Part shown: piece after piece, positions 34,310 through 42,522 of the stretch
Layout of the letters: the number at the start of each line of letters is the position of its first letter
How positions within the stretch are numbered: the stretch's first letter is position 1
NCBI RefSeq assembly: GCF_001751365.1
Contig: NZ_LJGT01000041.1
Location: 799,045 to 863,044 of the forward strand
Direction: 5' to 3'
Length of the DNA stretch: 64,000 nt
From: Streptomyces abyssalis
Lineage (GTDB): Bacteria > Actinomycetota > Actinomycetes > Streptomycetales > Streptomycetaceae
The notes under the pieces: generated by a model
The model's input: only the letters and a program-made list of their open reading frames with translations
What the model was told of the DNA's origin: nothing
The model's database searches: none
Translations under genes and position numbers: made by a program

Positions 34310-35245
34310 ATGACGACCCGCGAGGTGGAGCACGAGATCACGGTCTCGGCGCCGGCCGCCACTGTCTACCGGCTGATCGCCGAGGTGGAGAACTGGCCGC
34401 GGATATTCCCGCCGACCATCTACGTCGACCACGTCGAGAAGGGCGAAGGCACCGAGCGCATCCGTATCTGGGCCACCGCCAACGGCGAGGCCAAGCAATG
34501 GACTTCGCGCCGCACCCTGGACGCGGACAGCAAGCGCATCGACTTCCGGCAAGAGGTCTCCGCGCACCCTGTCGCCTCGATGGGAGGCGCCTGGATCATC
34601 GAGGAAGCCTCCCCGGGCGTCTCCCGCATCCGGCTGCTGCACGACTACCGGGCCGTCGACGACGATCCGGAGAGCCTGCGGTGGCTGGACGAGGCCGTCG
34701 ACCGCAACTCCCGCACAGAGCTGGAAGCGCTGAAGACGAACGTCGAACTCGCCCACACCAACGAAGAGTTGACGTTCTCCTTCGAGGACAGCATCAGGAT
34801 CGCCGGGTCGGCGAAGGACGCGTACGACTTCGTCAACGATGCCGATCAGTGGGCCGAGCGGTTGCCGCACGTGGCCACCGTCCGCCTCACGGAGGACACC
34901 CCGGGGCTCCAGGAACTGGAGATGGACACCCGCGCCAAGGACGGCTCGGTGCACACCACCAAGTCGTACCGGGTGACCTTCCCGCACCGGCGCATCGCCT
35001 ACAAGCAGGTCACGCTGCCGGCTCTGATGACCCTGCACACGGGCTACTGGACATTCAGCCCGGACGACGGGGGAGTCACGGCGTCGTCCCAGCACACCGT
35101 CACGATCAACACCGACAACATCACCCGGATCCTCGGCTCCGAGGCCACCGTCGAGGACGCCAAGGCGTACGTTCACAACGCGCTGAGCACCAACAGTCTC
35201 GCCACCCTCGGCCACGCCAAGGACTACGCCGAAGCACGGGCCTGA
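34310..35245 (+). CDS. Didomain aromatase/cyclase (first ring)
   Basis: The 311-residue protein contains two START/Bet v1-like SRPBCC domains. Residues 1-150 begin REVEHEITVSAPAATVYRLI and include WPRIFPP. Residues 160-311 begin EELTFSFEDSIRIAGSAKDA. Both have the WP/WAERLPH-type loop seen in ActVII, UrdL and JadD. It aromatises and cyclises the C-9-reduced first ring. AAGGAGAG lies 10 bases before the ATG. It is followed by the oxygenase-reductase fusion after 2 bp. Confidence 0.95.
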   Translation: MTTREVEHEITVSAPAATVYRLIAEVENWPRIFPPTIYVDHVEKGEGTERIRIWATANGEAKQWTSRRTLDADSKRIDFRQEVSAHPVASMGGAWIIEEASPGVSRIRLLHDYRAVDDDPESLRWLDEAVDRNSRTELEALKTNVELAHTNEELTFSFEDSIRIAGSAKDAYDFVNDADQWAERLPHVATVRLTEDTPGLQELEMDTRAKDGSVHTTKSYRVTFPHRRIAYKQVTLPALMTLHTGYWTFSPDDGGVTASSQHTVTINTDNITRILGSEATVEDAKAYVHNALSTNSLATLGHAKDYAEARA

Positions 35246-35247
35246 TC

Positions 35248-37599
35248 ATGTCCGCGGACGGCACCTCCACCCAGGTCATCGTGGTCGGCGCGGGCCCGGT
35301 CGGGCTGATGCTCGCCGGCGAGCTCAGGCTGGCCGGGGTGGCAGTGCTCGTCCTCGAGACGCTCATGTCGCCGACCACCGAGTCGCGCGCCTCCACGCTG
35401 CACGCCCGCACCATGGAGGTCCTGGACAGCCGCGGCCTGCTGGCACCGCTGGGGGACGTACCCGATGACGCCAGGGGCCACTTCGGGGGCGTCCCTCTCG
35501 ACCTCACGCTGCCCAGCCCCTACCCCGGGCAGTGGAAGGTCCCCCAGACCCGGGTCGAGGAGCTCCTCGGCCGGTGGGCGACGGATCTGGGAGCCGACAT
35601 CAGGCGCGGTCACGAGGTGACCGGCCTGACCGTGGCCGACGAGTACGCCTCCGTCGACGTGCGGACCGCGGACGGGTCGGCGGTGCGCTTCCGGGCCGAC
35701 TACGTCGTGGGCTGCGACGGCGAGAACAGTACGGTGCGGCGCCTGGGCGGCTTCGACTCCCCCGGCGCCGACGCGGAACGGGAACTGCTGCGCGCCGACG
35801 TGGCGGGCATCGAGATCCCCGACCGCCGCTTCGAGCGGCTCCCGGGCGGTCTCGCCATCGCCGCCCGGCGGCCCGACGGCGTGACCCGGGTGATGGTGCA
35901 TGAGTTCGGCGCTCATCCGTCCGGTCGGCAGCCGGAGTTCAGCGACATCGTGGCCGCCTGGCGGCGCGTCACCGGCGAGGACATCGGCGGCGGCACCCCA
36001 CAGTGGGTGAATGCCTTCGGTGACACCTCCCGGCAGGCCGCGCGGTACCGCGACCGCCGGCTCCTCCTCGCCGGGGACGCCGCGCATCAGCAGATGCCGA
36101 TCGGCGGTCAGGCTCTCAACCTGGGCCTGCAGGACGCATTCAACCTCGGCTGGAAACTGGCCGCGCAGGTTCTCGGGCGTGGCCCTGACGGCCTGCTCGA
36201 CAGCTACCACTCCGAACGGCACGCCGTCGGCAGGGAGGTCCTGAGCAACATCCGCGCCCAGGCGATGCTGTTGCTCGGGGGCCCCGAAGTCGACGGCGTA
36301 CGGCAGATCTTCACCGAGCTGACCGGAAGCGGGAGAGTGCGGCAGCACCTGGCCGGGATGATCTCCGGACTGGACATCCGCCACGACGCCGGCACCGGCA
36401 CCCACCCCCTGCTCGGCAGGCGGCTGCCGCACTGGCGGCTCACCTCCTCCGACGGAGCTGCCACCAGCACCGAACTCCTGCGCCCCGGACGGGGTGTGCT
36501 GCTCGTCCTGACGGCCGACGCCGCCCTCAAGGACGGATTGCGCGCCGTCGGAGCCCGCTGGACGGGCCTCGTGCGAACGGTGACGGCGACCTCGCTGTCC
36601 GGCGAGCCGTCCCCGGACACCGGCGCCCTACTGGTGCGTCCGGACGGACATGTCGTCTGGGCCGGCACCGAGATGGCGGGTCTCACCGCTGCTCTGCACG
36701 GCTGGTTCGGCGCGCCGACGGAGCCGTCCCCTCACACCCCGGCGAATTCCGCCGCCTCCGCAACGCCGACGGAGCGGTCCCCTCACACCCCGGCGAATTC
36801 CACCGCCTCCGCAACGCCGAAGAACTGGAGATCACTCATGGGAAAGCTCACGGGCAAGACCGCCCTCGTCACGGGATCGAGTCGCGGCATCGGGCGCGCG
36901 ACAGCGATCCGCCTCGCGCAGGAGGGCGCGCTCGTCGCCGTGCACTACACCGCCGGCAAGGACGAGGCCGAGGACGTCGTCGAAACGATCGAGAAGGACG
37001 GCGGTCATGCTTTCACCGTCCGTGCCGAACTCGGCGTCGACGGAGACGTCCACGAGCTGTTCCTGGGCCTGGAGAACGCCCTGCGCGACCGCACAGGGAG
37101 CGTCGCCCTGGACATCCTGGTCAACAACGCCGGTGTGATGGGCGGAGTCAAGCCGGAAGAGACCACGCCCGAGACCTTCGACCGGCTCTTCGCGGTCAAC
37201 GCCAGGGCACCGTTCTTCCTCATCCAGCGCGCGCTGAAGCACATGCCCGACGGCGGCCGCATCGTCAACATCACCTCCGGCCTCACCCGGTGCGCCAACC
37301 CCGATGAGATCGCGTACGCGATGACCAAGGGCGCCGTCGATCAGCTGGCCCTGCACTTCGCCAAGCACCTCGGCCCGCGGAACATCACGGTCAACTCCGT
37401 GGCGCCCGGCATCACCCGGAACAGCAACCCCGTCTTCGACATGCCGGAGGCGGTGGAGTTCATGGCGGGTCTGTCCGCCTTCAACCGGGTCGGTGAGCCC
37501 GAGGACATCGCGGATGTGGTGGCCTTCCTCGCCACCGACGAGGCGCGCTGGGTCACCGGCTCCTTCGTCGACGCCACGGGCGGGACCCTGCTCGGCTGA
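35248..37599 (+). CDS. UrdM/PgaM-type oxygenase-reductase fusion
   Basis: The 783-residue protein joins two enzymes. Residues 1-490 are a flavoprotein hydroxylase (VVGAGPVGLMLAGELRLAG, VVGCDGENSTVRRLGG, LLAGDAAHQQMPIGGQALNL). Residues 531-783 are an SDR (LVTGSSRGIGRATAIRLAQ, NNAGVMGG, Ser in NITSGLT, YAMTK, DATGG). The linker holds a 17-residue tandem repeat. An internal ATG at 36838 with CTGGAG 7 bases upstream could produce the reductase separately, as reported for PgaM. UrdM/PgaM/JadF-type proteins dehydrate at C-2/C-3 and reduce at C-6 or oxidise rings A/B. Start ATG 35248 lies 2 bp after the aromatase stop. Confidence 0.93.
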   Translation: MSADGTSTQVIVVGAGPVGLMLAGELRLAGVAVLVLETLMSPTTESRASTLHARTMEVLDSRGLLAPLGDVPDDARGHFGGVPLDLTLPSPYPGQWKVPQTRVEELLGRWATDLGADIRRGHEVTGLTVADEYASVDVRTADGSAVRFRADYVVGCDGENSTVRRLGGFDSPGADAERELLRADVAGIEIPDRRFERLPGGLAIAARRPDGVTRVMVHEFGAHPSGRQPEFSDIVAAWRRVTGEDIGGGTPQWVNAFGDTSRQAARYRDRRLLLAGDAAHQQMPIGGQALNLGLQDAFNLGWKLAAQVLGRGPDGLLDSYHSERHAVGREVLSNIRAQAMLLLGGPEVDGVRQIFTELTGSGRVRQHLAGMISGLDIRHDAGTGTHPLLGRRLPHWRLTSSDGAATSTELLRPGRGVLLVLTADAALKDGLRAVGARWTGLVRTVTATSLSGEPSPDTGALLVRPDGHVVWAGTEMAGLTAALHGWFGAPTEPSPHTPANSAASATPTERSPHTPANSTASATPKNWRSLMGKLTGKTALVTGSSRGIGRATAIRLAQEGALVAVHYTAGKDEAEDVVETIEKDGGHAFTVRAELGVDGDVHELFLGLENALRDRTGSVALDILVNNAGVMGGVKPEETTPETFDRLFAVNARAPFFLIQRALKHMPDGGRIVNITSGLTRCANPDEIAYAMTKGAVDQLALHFAKHLGPRNITVNSVAPGITRNSNPVFDMPEAVEFMAGLSAFNRVGEPEDIADVVAFLATDEARWVTGSFVDATGGTLLG
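36715..36816 (+). repeat. Two 51-bp tandem repeats in the fusion linker
   Basis: Two nearly identical 51-bp units (36715-36765 and 36766-36816) encode PTEPSPHTPANSAASAT and PTERSPHTPANSTASAT, a Pro/Ser/Thr-rich flexible linker. The duplication is in frame and directly precedes the internal ribosome site. Confidence 0.9.
36825..36840 (+). promoter_or_regulatory. Internal ribosome binding site and start for the reductase half
   Basis: CTGGAG at 36825-36830 sits 7 bases before ATG 36838, which starts MGKLTGKTALVTGSSRG exactly at the SDR domain. It would give a free 253-residue reductase in addition to the full fusion. Confidence 0.65.
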
Positions 37600-37646
37600 C
37601 CCCCCTGAGCTGCCGGCCCGTCGTCCCCGTACGGGCCGGCAGGCGG

Positions 37647-37700
37647 CCGTCCCGCTGTTCGCCCACGTCCGAGCCGTCCCGCCGTTCGCCCACGTCCGAG
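37647..37700 (+). repeat. Two 27-bp direct repeats before the carboxylase gene
   Basis: Two 27-bp copies, 37647-37673 and 37674-37700, differ at one base (CTGTTC versus CCGTTC). They fill the gap between the fusion gene and the carboxylase gene. They could be remnants of slippage or affect translation of the next gene. Confidence 0.8.
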
Positions 37701-37717
37701 GGAGTGTGGACCAAGGA

Positions 37718-39280
37718 ATGTCCTCAGCAGACGACACGATGCTCTCCCGGCTCCGCACGCTGACCGAGCTCAAGGAGTCGGTCCACACCGGCGATCCGGC
37801 CGCCACCGACGCCCAGCACGCCAGAGGGAAGCTGACGGCACGGGAACGGATCGAGCTGCTCCTGGACAAGACGTCGTTCACGGAGGTGGAGCCGCTGCGC
37901 CGGCACCGCGCCAGCGGGTTCGGCCTGGCGGACAACAGACCGCACTCCGACGGAGTGATCACGGGGTGGGGGACCGTACACGGACGTACGGTCTTCGTGT
38001 ACGCCCACGACTTCCGGATGTTCGGCGGTGCGCTGGGGGAGGCTCACGCTCATAAGATCCACAAGGTGATGGACCTGGCCCAGTCCGCCGGATGCCCGCT
38101 GGTGAGCTTGAACGACGGGGCCGGCGCGCGGATTCAGGAGGGCGTGAGCGCCCTGGCCGGCTACGGCGGGATCTTCCGGCGCAACACCCGCTCCTCCGGA
38201 GTCATCCCGCAGATCTCGGTGATGCTCGGCCCCTGCGCGGGCGGTGCGGCCTACAGCCCGGCTCTGAGCGATTTCGTGTTCATGGTGCGCGACGTCGCGC
38301 AGATGTTCATCACCGGGCCCGACGTGGTCCGCACGGTGACTTCCGAGGACATCACCCACAACGGTCTGGGCGGCGCCGACGTGCACGCCTCCCTCTCGGG
38401 GGTGTCGCACTTCGCGTACGACGACGAGGCCAGCTGCATCGAGGACGTGCGCTACCTGTTGTCGCTGCTGCCGTCCAACAACCGCGAACTGCCGCCCCGC
38501 GTCCCCAGCAGTGACCCGGCCGACCGCGAGAACCCGGCCCTGCTCGATTTGGTGCCGGCCGAGCCGGAACGCAGCTACGACATGCACGCCGTCATCGAGG
38601 AGATCGTCGACGACGGCGACTGTTTCGAAGTGCACTCGGGCTGGGCCACCAACATCGTGTGCACCCTGGCCCGGCTCGACGGCCAGGTCGTGGGGATCGT
38701 GGCCAACAACCCGGGCTCGCTGGCCGGCGTCCTCGACATCGAAGCCTCCGAGAAGGGGGCGCGCTTCGTCCAGTTCTGCGACGCCTTCAACATCCCCCTG
38801 GTCACCCTGGTCGACGTACCCGGCTTCCTGCCGGGTGTGGATCAGGAGCACAACGGCATCATCAGGCGCGGCGCGAAACTCCTCTACGCGTACTGCAACG
38901 CCACCGTGCCGCGGATCTCCCTGGTCCTGCGCAAGGCCTACGGCGGCGCATACATCGTGATGGACTCCCGCTCCGTCGGCGCCGATCTGTCATACGCGTG
39001 GCCGGCCAACGAGATCGCCGTGATGGGCGCCGAGGGCGCGGCGAACGTCATCTTCCGCCGCGAGATCAAGGCGGCTCAGGATCCACAAGCCGTACGCGAG
39101 CAGCGCATCGAGGAGTACAGGGAACGACTCATGCACCCGTACTACGCGGCCGAACACGGTCTGGTCGACGACATCATCGACCCTTGCCGGACTCGTGCCG
39201 TTCTGATCCGCTCACTCGACATGCTCCGTACCAAGCACGCCGAGCTGCCGGGACGCAAGCACGGCAACCCCCCGCAGTGA
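37718..39280 (+). CDS. Acyl-CoA carboxylase beta (carboxyltransferase) subunit
   Basis: The 520-residue protein matches PccB/AccB: ARGKLTARERIELLLDKTSF, SLNDGAGARIQEGVSALAGY, the oxyanion region GPCAGGAAYSPALSDF, ITGPDVVRTVTSEDI and VPGFLPGVDQEHNGIIRRGA with KAYGGAYIVM. It would carboxylate acetyl-CoA to malonyl-CoA for the PKS; a homologue in the jadomycin cluster (JadN) was instead assigned a decarboxylase role. No biotinylated alpha subunit is in the window, but an epsilon subunit gene lies at 61446-61664. ATG 37718 is chosen; an in-frame GTG at 37706 is an alternative. It is last in the core operon. Confidence 0.93.
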   Translation: MSSADDTMLSRLRTLTELKESVHTGDPAATDAQHARGKLTARERIELLLDKTSFTEVEPLRRHRASGFGLADNRPHSDGVITGWGTVHGRTVFVYAHDFRMFGGALGEAHAHKIHKVMDLAQSAGCPLVSLNDGAGARIQEGVSALAGYGGIFRRNTRSSGVIPQISVMLGPCAGGAAYSPALSDFVFMVRDVAQMFITGPDVVRTVTSEDITHNGLGGADVHASLSGVSHFAYDDEASCIEDVRYLLSLLPSNNRELPPRVPSSDPADRENPALLDLVPAEPERSYDMHAVIEEIVDDGDCFEVHSGWATNIVCTLARLDGQVVGIVANNPGSLAGVLDIEASEKGARFVQFCDAFNIPLVTLVDVPGFLPGVDQEHNGIIRRGAKLLYAYCNATVPRISLVLRKAYGGAYIVMDSRSVGADLSYAWPANEIAVMGAEGAANVIFRREIKAAQDPQAVREQRIEEYRERLMHPYYAAEHGLVDDIIDPCRTRAVLIRSLDMLRTKHAELPGRKHGNPPQ

Positions 39281-39372
39281 GGCTCCGTCCGTGTACGTGC
39301 CGGGAGTTGTGACGGCATGACGGAATCACCGGCTCCGTGGGTGGGCGAAGGGGGTGTGCGGATCACCCGCGG

Positions 39373-39398
39373 CTGAGCCCTCGCGGACCCCGGCTCAG
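39373..39398. terminator. Hairpin between convergent core and tailoring blocks
   Basis: A 7-bp perfect stem CTGAGCC/GGCTCAG (39373-39379 with 39392-39398) with a 12-base loop lies between the + strand core operon and the - strand TetR gene, overlapping the latter's stop codon. Confidence 0.55.
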
Positions 39399-40087
39399 AC
39401 CGGTCCCGGGCCCGCGTCTCCGGTCCGCGCGTACATCTGCAGGAAGATCCGCGCCCCGTCCGTCACCAGCCCTTCGATCTGCTCGTCCGACAACGGCAGC
39501 GCCCCGAAGTAGGACTCCGTCATGACTCCGCCTCCGATCAACATCGCCAAGTGCCGTGCCGCCTGGGCCGAGTTGGCGGCATCGATGGCGAGCAGCCCCT
39601 GACGGCCCACCTCGAGCAGTCGCCGTTCCAGCGCCGCCCGCGTCGCCCGCGGCCCGATGCGCTCCCATTCCTTGAGCACGTCGGCGGGCAGCCGGGGCCC
39701 TTCGGGGATGATCTGGCGTACGAGAGCGAAGTGCTCCGGGTGGACGTCGGACTGCCTGGCCCAGTCGAGGGCGAGGTCGAGCAGACTTTGCTCCACGCTC
39801 GCCGACGTGCGGAAGTGCCGTTCGAAGACCGCCTCCGTGGCCGCCGAGACGGAGGCCGCGCTCTCCAGGAGCACGGTGCGGAAGAGGCTCTCCTTGTCGG
39901 TGAAATGGTTGTAGAGGGTGCGGGTGGAGACCCCGGCCTCGGCCGCGATCGCGTCGATGCTCGCGCGGGTGTAACCCTCGCTGCCGAAGACGGTACGGGC
40001 GCCACGCAGAATGGCCTGCCGCCTCTCCGGCGTTCCCCTGCGAATCGGCCTGTGCCGCATGTCCATCTGGTTCGCGGTCTTGTTCAC
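39395..40087 (-). CDS. TetR/AcrR-family regulator
   Basis: The 230-residue protein has helix-turn-helix SIDAIAAEAGVSTRTLYNHFTDKESLF (about 42-68) and a C-terminal dimer domain with LVRQIIPEGPRLPADVLKEWE typical of the AefR-like group. GTG 40087 follows GCGAGG; ATG 40060 is an alternative. It is the last minus-strand gene of the sugar block, as lanK and similar regulators are in related clusters, where they control export and late glycosylation genes in response to intermediates. Its targets here are unknown. Confidence 0.88.
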   Translation of the reverse strand: MNKTANQMDMRHRPIRRGTPERRQAILRGARTVFGSEGYTRASIDAIAAEAGVSTRTLYNHFTDKESLFRTVLLESAASVSAATEAVFERHFRTSASVEQSLLDLALDWARQSDVHPEHFALVRQIIPEGPRLPADVLKEWERIGPRATRAALERRLLEVGRQGLLAIDAANSAQAARHLAMLIGGGVMTESYFGALPLSDEQIEGLVTDGARIFLQMYARTGDAGPGPV

Positions 40088-40147
40088 TCGTGATACCTCG
40101 CGGGAAGAAGGCTGTGGTGTGGTGGGCCCCTCGCCGGACCGCCCGGG

Positions 40148-41146
40148 TCAGGATTCCTGGATGAGGGGCCGCTGATTGCGTGCCGCACTGCTCGCGATCT
40201 CTTCGAGCAGTGCGGCCTGGCGCAGGCAGGCCGACTGCGCGGTGCCGGCGCCTTTCCCGGTGCGTACCGCGTCCGCGAAGGCGGCGAGGGTGGCGGAGAC
40301 CTGGTCGTGGGGCTGCAGTTCCAGGATCTCGGTGCCGTCGCTGGTTTCGACGTGGAGCGTCGGGACGTGGTCGGCGGGCGGGGTGAAGGCGCGGTCGAGA
40401 GTGATCCGGCCGCGGGTACCGGTGATCTCGTACAGCGAGCGGTAGCCGTGGTCCAGGCCGAACGCCAGCTGGGCGGTCACGCCGTCCGGGGTGCGCAGCA
40501 GGGCCGCGCCCGCGGTGTCGACCTCCTGGCCGGGACCGCTGATGAGAGACGCACCGAGCACGGCGAGCCGGGGGCCCAGGAAGTGGAGTGCGGCGCGCAG
40601 GGGGTAGACGGCGGTGTCCCAGAGGGCGCCGCCGCCCAGCTCGGCGCTGTAGCGGATGTCGTCGTCGGCCCGGCGGGGGACGGTGAATTCGGCACGGAAC
40701 GAACGCAGTTCACCTATGACGTCGTCAGACAGGAGAGTGCGCACCGTCTCGTGCTGGCTGTGGTGGACGAAGAGGACGTTCTCCATCAGGGCCAGCCCAC
40801 GGGCCCGGGCGGAGCCGATCAGCTCGGCGGTCGCCTCGCGGTCCGTGGTCAGCGGCTTCTCCGCCAGGACGTGCTTGCCCGCGGCCAGCGCCGCCCCGGC
40901 CCAGTGGGCATGCAGGGCGGCGGGCAGCGGAACGTAGACGGCTTCGACGGAGGGGTCCTCGAGCAGCGCCTGGTAGCCGTGGACCGCACGGCAGCCATAG
41001 GGACGCGCCGCTTCCTCGGCCCTGTGGAGGGCGCGGCTGGCGATGGCGGCGATCTCGGTCCGGCCGGAGGCCGCCATCGCCGGGAGCATCCGGCGGCGGG
41101 CGATCTCCGCGCAGCCGAGGACGCCGATCCGTGTCGGGGCCGTCAT
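40148..41146 (-). CDS. NDP-hexose 3-ketoreductase (UrdT/LanT/SpnN type)
   Basis: The 332-residue Gfo/Idh/MocA-family enzyme starts RIGVLGCAEIARRRMLPAMA (NADP loop) and has HVLAEKPLTTDREATAELI with the conserved EKP Lys, and GALWDTAVYPLRAALHFLG. It reduces the 3-keto group of NDP-3,4-diketo-2,6-dideoxyglucose, directly after 2,3-dehydratase action. Its ATG overlaps the 2,3-dehydratase stop by 4 bp, so the two enzymes are coupled. This pairing makes the unstable diketo intermediate safe, as in oleandrose (OleV/OleW) and forosamine (SpnO/SpnN) synthesis. Confidence 0.93.
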   Translation of the reverse strand: MTAPTRIGVLGCAEIARRRMLPAMAASGRTEIAAIASRALHRAEEAARPYGCRAVHGYQALLEDPSVEAVYVPLPAALHAHWAGAALAAGKHVLAEKPLTTDREATAELIGSARARGLALMENVLFVHHSQHETVRTLLSDDVIGELRSFRAEFTVPRRADDDIRYSAELGGGALWDTAVYPLRAALHFLGPRLAVLGASLISGPGQEVDTAGAALLRTPDGVTAQLAFGLDHGYRSLYEITGTRGRITLDRAFTPPADHVPTLHVETSDGTEILELQPHDQVSATLAAFADAVRTGKGAGTAQSACLRQAALLEEIASSAARNQRPLIQES

Positions 41147-42522
41147 CCGGGCACCGCCCCCGTGTTGAGGCAGGCGAGCAGGGTGCGGGCCTGGACGTTG
41201 ACGTAGTGGCCGTGGCGGGCGAGGGAGCTGAGCTGGTCAGGGGTGACCCAGCTGTAGCCGGGCGGCACATCGGTGCCGATGTCCTCGGTGTCGACGATGA
41301 GGTAGCGGGATTCGGCGTTGAGGAAGCGGCCCCCCTCCTCGCTGTGCACGGCCTCGTAGCGGATTCGGGCAGGATCCGCTTCGAGTACCAGGTCCAGGTA
41401 TCGGGGGCGGTCGGCCGGATCGAGGTGGGCGTAGTTCTCGGGGGTGTACTGGACGGTGGGCCCGAGCTCGACCGTGTCCAGGAAGCCGCCTTCGGCGCGG
41501 GCGTGCGCCAGCACGTGCCGCACCCCGCCGAACCGGCGGGTCAGGAAGGCGGTGACTCCGGTGGCGACGGGTTCGAAGAGGGGCTGGGTCCAGCCGGTGA
41601 CCTCCCGGTTGCCGGCTTGCACCGCGAGAGCCACCACCCGGAAGTAGCGCCCTGCGTCGTGACTGATCGCCCACGGGTCCCGCTGCCATCCCGACACCTC
41701 GCCGAGGGGGGTGCGTTCGGCCCGCAGCTCCCGCCGGGACCGCTCGCCGGTGAACCAGGAGAGCAGTCCGGTGTCCGAGTGCAGGGCCCGGCTCCCCGGT
41801 GACACGCCGGGCACGCACGCCAGAACGGTGCGCGCGTCCATGTTGATCACGTTGTCCAGGCGCAGCAGTTCGCCGATCTGGCCCAGGGTCAGCCAGCAGA
41901 AGTCGTCGTCGACGTGCACGTTCTCGTCCGTCTGGACCAGCATGTTCCGGTTGGACTTCTGGTGGAACCAGGAGCCGTGCTCGGACTGGAGGACGTCGGC
42001 CATTACGCGCCCCCTGCCGGCCTGGGTGAAGTACTCGATGTACTTCACGTCGGCGCCGCGGTGCACCTTGGTGTAGTTGCTGCGGGTGGCCTGCACCGTG
42101 GGGGAGACCTGGAGCAGATTCGGGTTGCCCGGCTCCATCTTGGCCTGCATCAGGAAGTGCAGCACCCCGTCGAACTCCTTCGCCAGGATGCCCAGGATGC
42201 CGACCTCGGGCTGCTTGATGATGGGTTGCTGCCACTCACCGCCCGACTCCTCGTCGGCGACCACGTGCAGTCCCTCGACCGTGAAGAACCGCCCGCTGTG
42301 GTGCCCGAGGTTGCCCGTGTCCTGCGCGAACGACCAGCCCTCCAGGGCCGAGAACGGAATCCGCTCCACGGCGAAGCGATGCGCCACGCCGCGCTCCGCG
42401 AGCCACGGCATGAAGTCCGGGTTGCGCAGCTGCATGCCCGCCTCGCGTTCTGCGGCGGAGCGGGCCAGCCGGTCCCGGAGCCCGACGTCCTCCCGGGGGC
42501 GCAGGGTTGCCGTCGCGGTCAT
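41143..42522 (-). CDS. NDP-hexose 2,3-dehydratase (UrdS/LanS/SpnO type)
   Basis: The 459-residue protein has the internally duplicated layout of the family. Each half holds a pattern of the form GHHSGRFFTVEGLHV / ISHDAGRYFRVVALAV, QPIIKQPEVGILGIL / WTQPLFEPVATGVTAFL and LQVSPTVQATRSNY / VELGPTVQYTPENY. It removes the C-2 hydroxyl of NDP-4-keto-6-deoxyglucose. ATG 42522 overlaps the stop of the upstream 3-dehydratase, giving a coupled Q-S-T cassette. Confidence 0.95.
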   Translation of the reverse strand: MTATATLRPREDVGLRDRLARSAAEREAGMQLRNPDFMPWLAERGVAHRFAVERIPFSALEGWSFAQDTGNLGHHSGRFFTVEGLHVVADEESGGEWQQPIIKQPEVGILGILAKEFDGVLHFLMQAKMEPGNPNLLQVSPTVQATRSNYTKVHRGADVKYIEYFTQAGRGRVMADVLQSEHGSWFHQKSNRNMLVQTDENVHVDDDFCWLTLGQIGELLRLDNVINMDARTVLACVPGVSPGSRALHSDTGLLSWFTGERSRRELRAERTPLGEVSGWQRDPWAISHDAGRYFRVVALAVQAGNREVTGWTQPLFEPVATGVTAFLTRRFGGVRHVLAHARAEGGFLDTVELGPTVQYTPENYAHLDPADRPRYLDLVLEADPARIRYEAVHSEEGGRFLNAESRYLIVDTEDIGTDVPPGYSWVTPDQLSSLARHGHYVNVQARTLLACLNTGAVPG

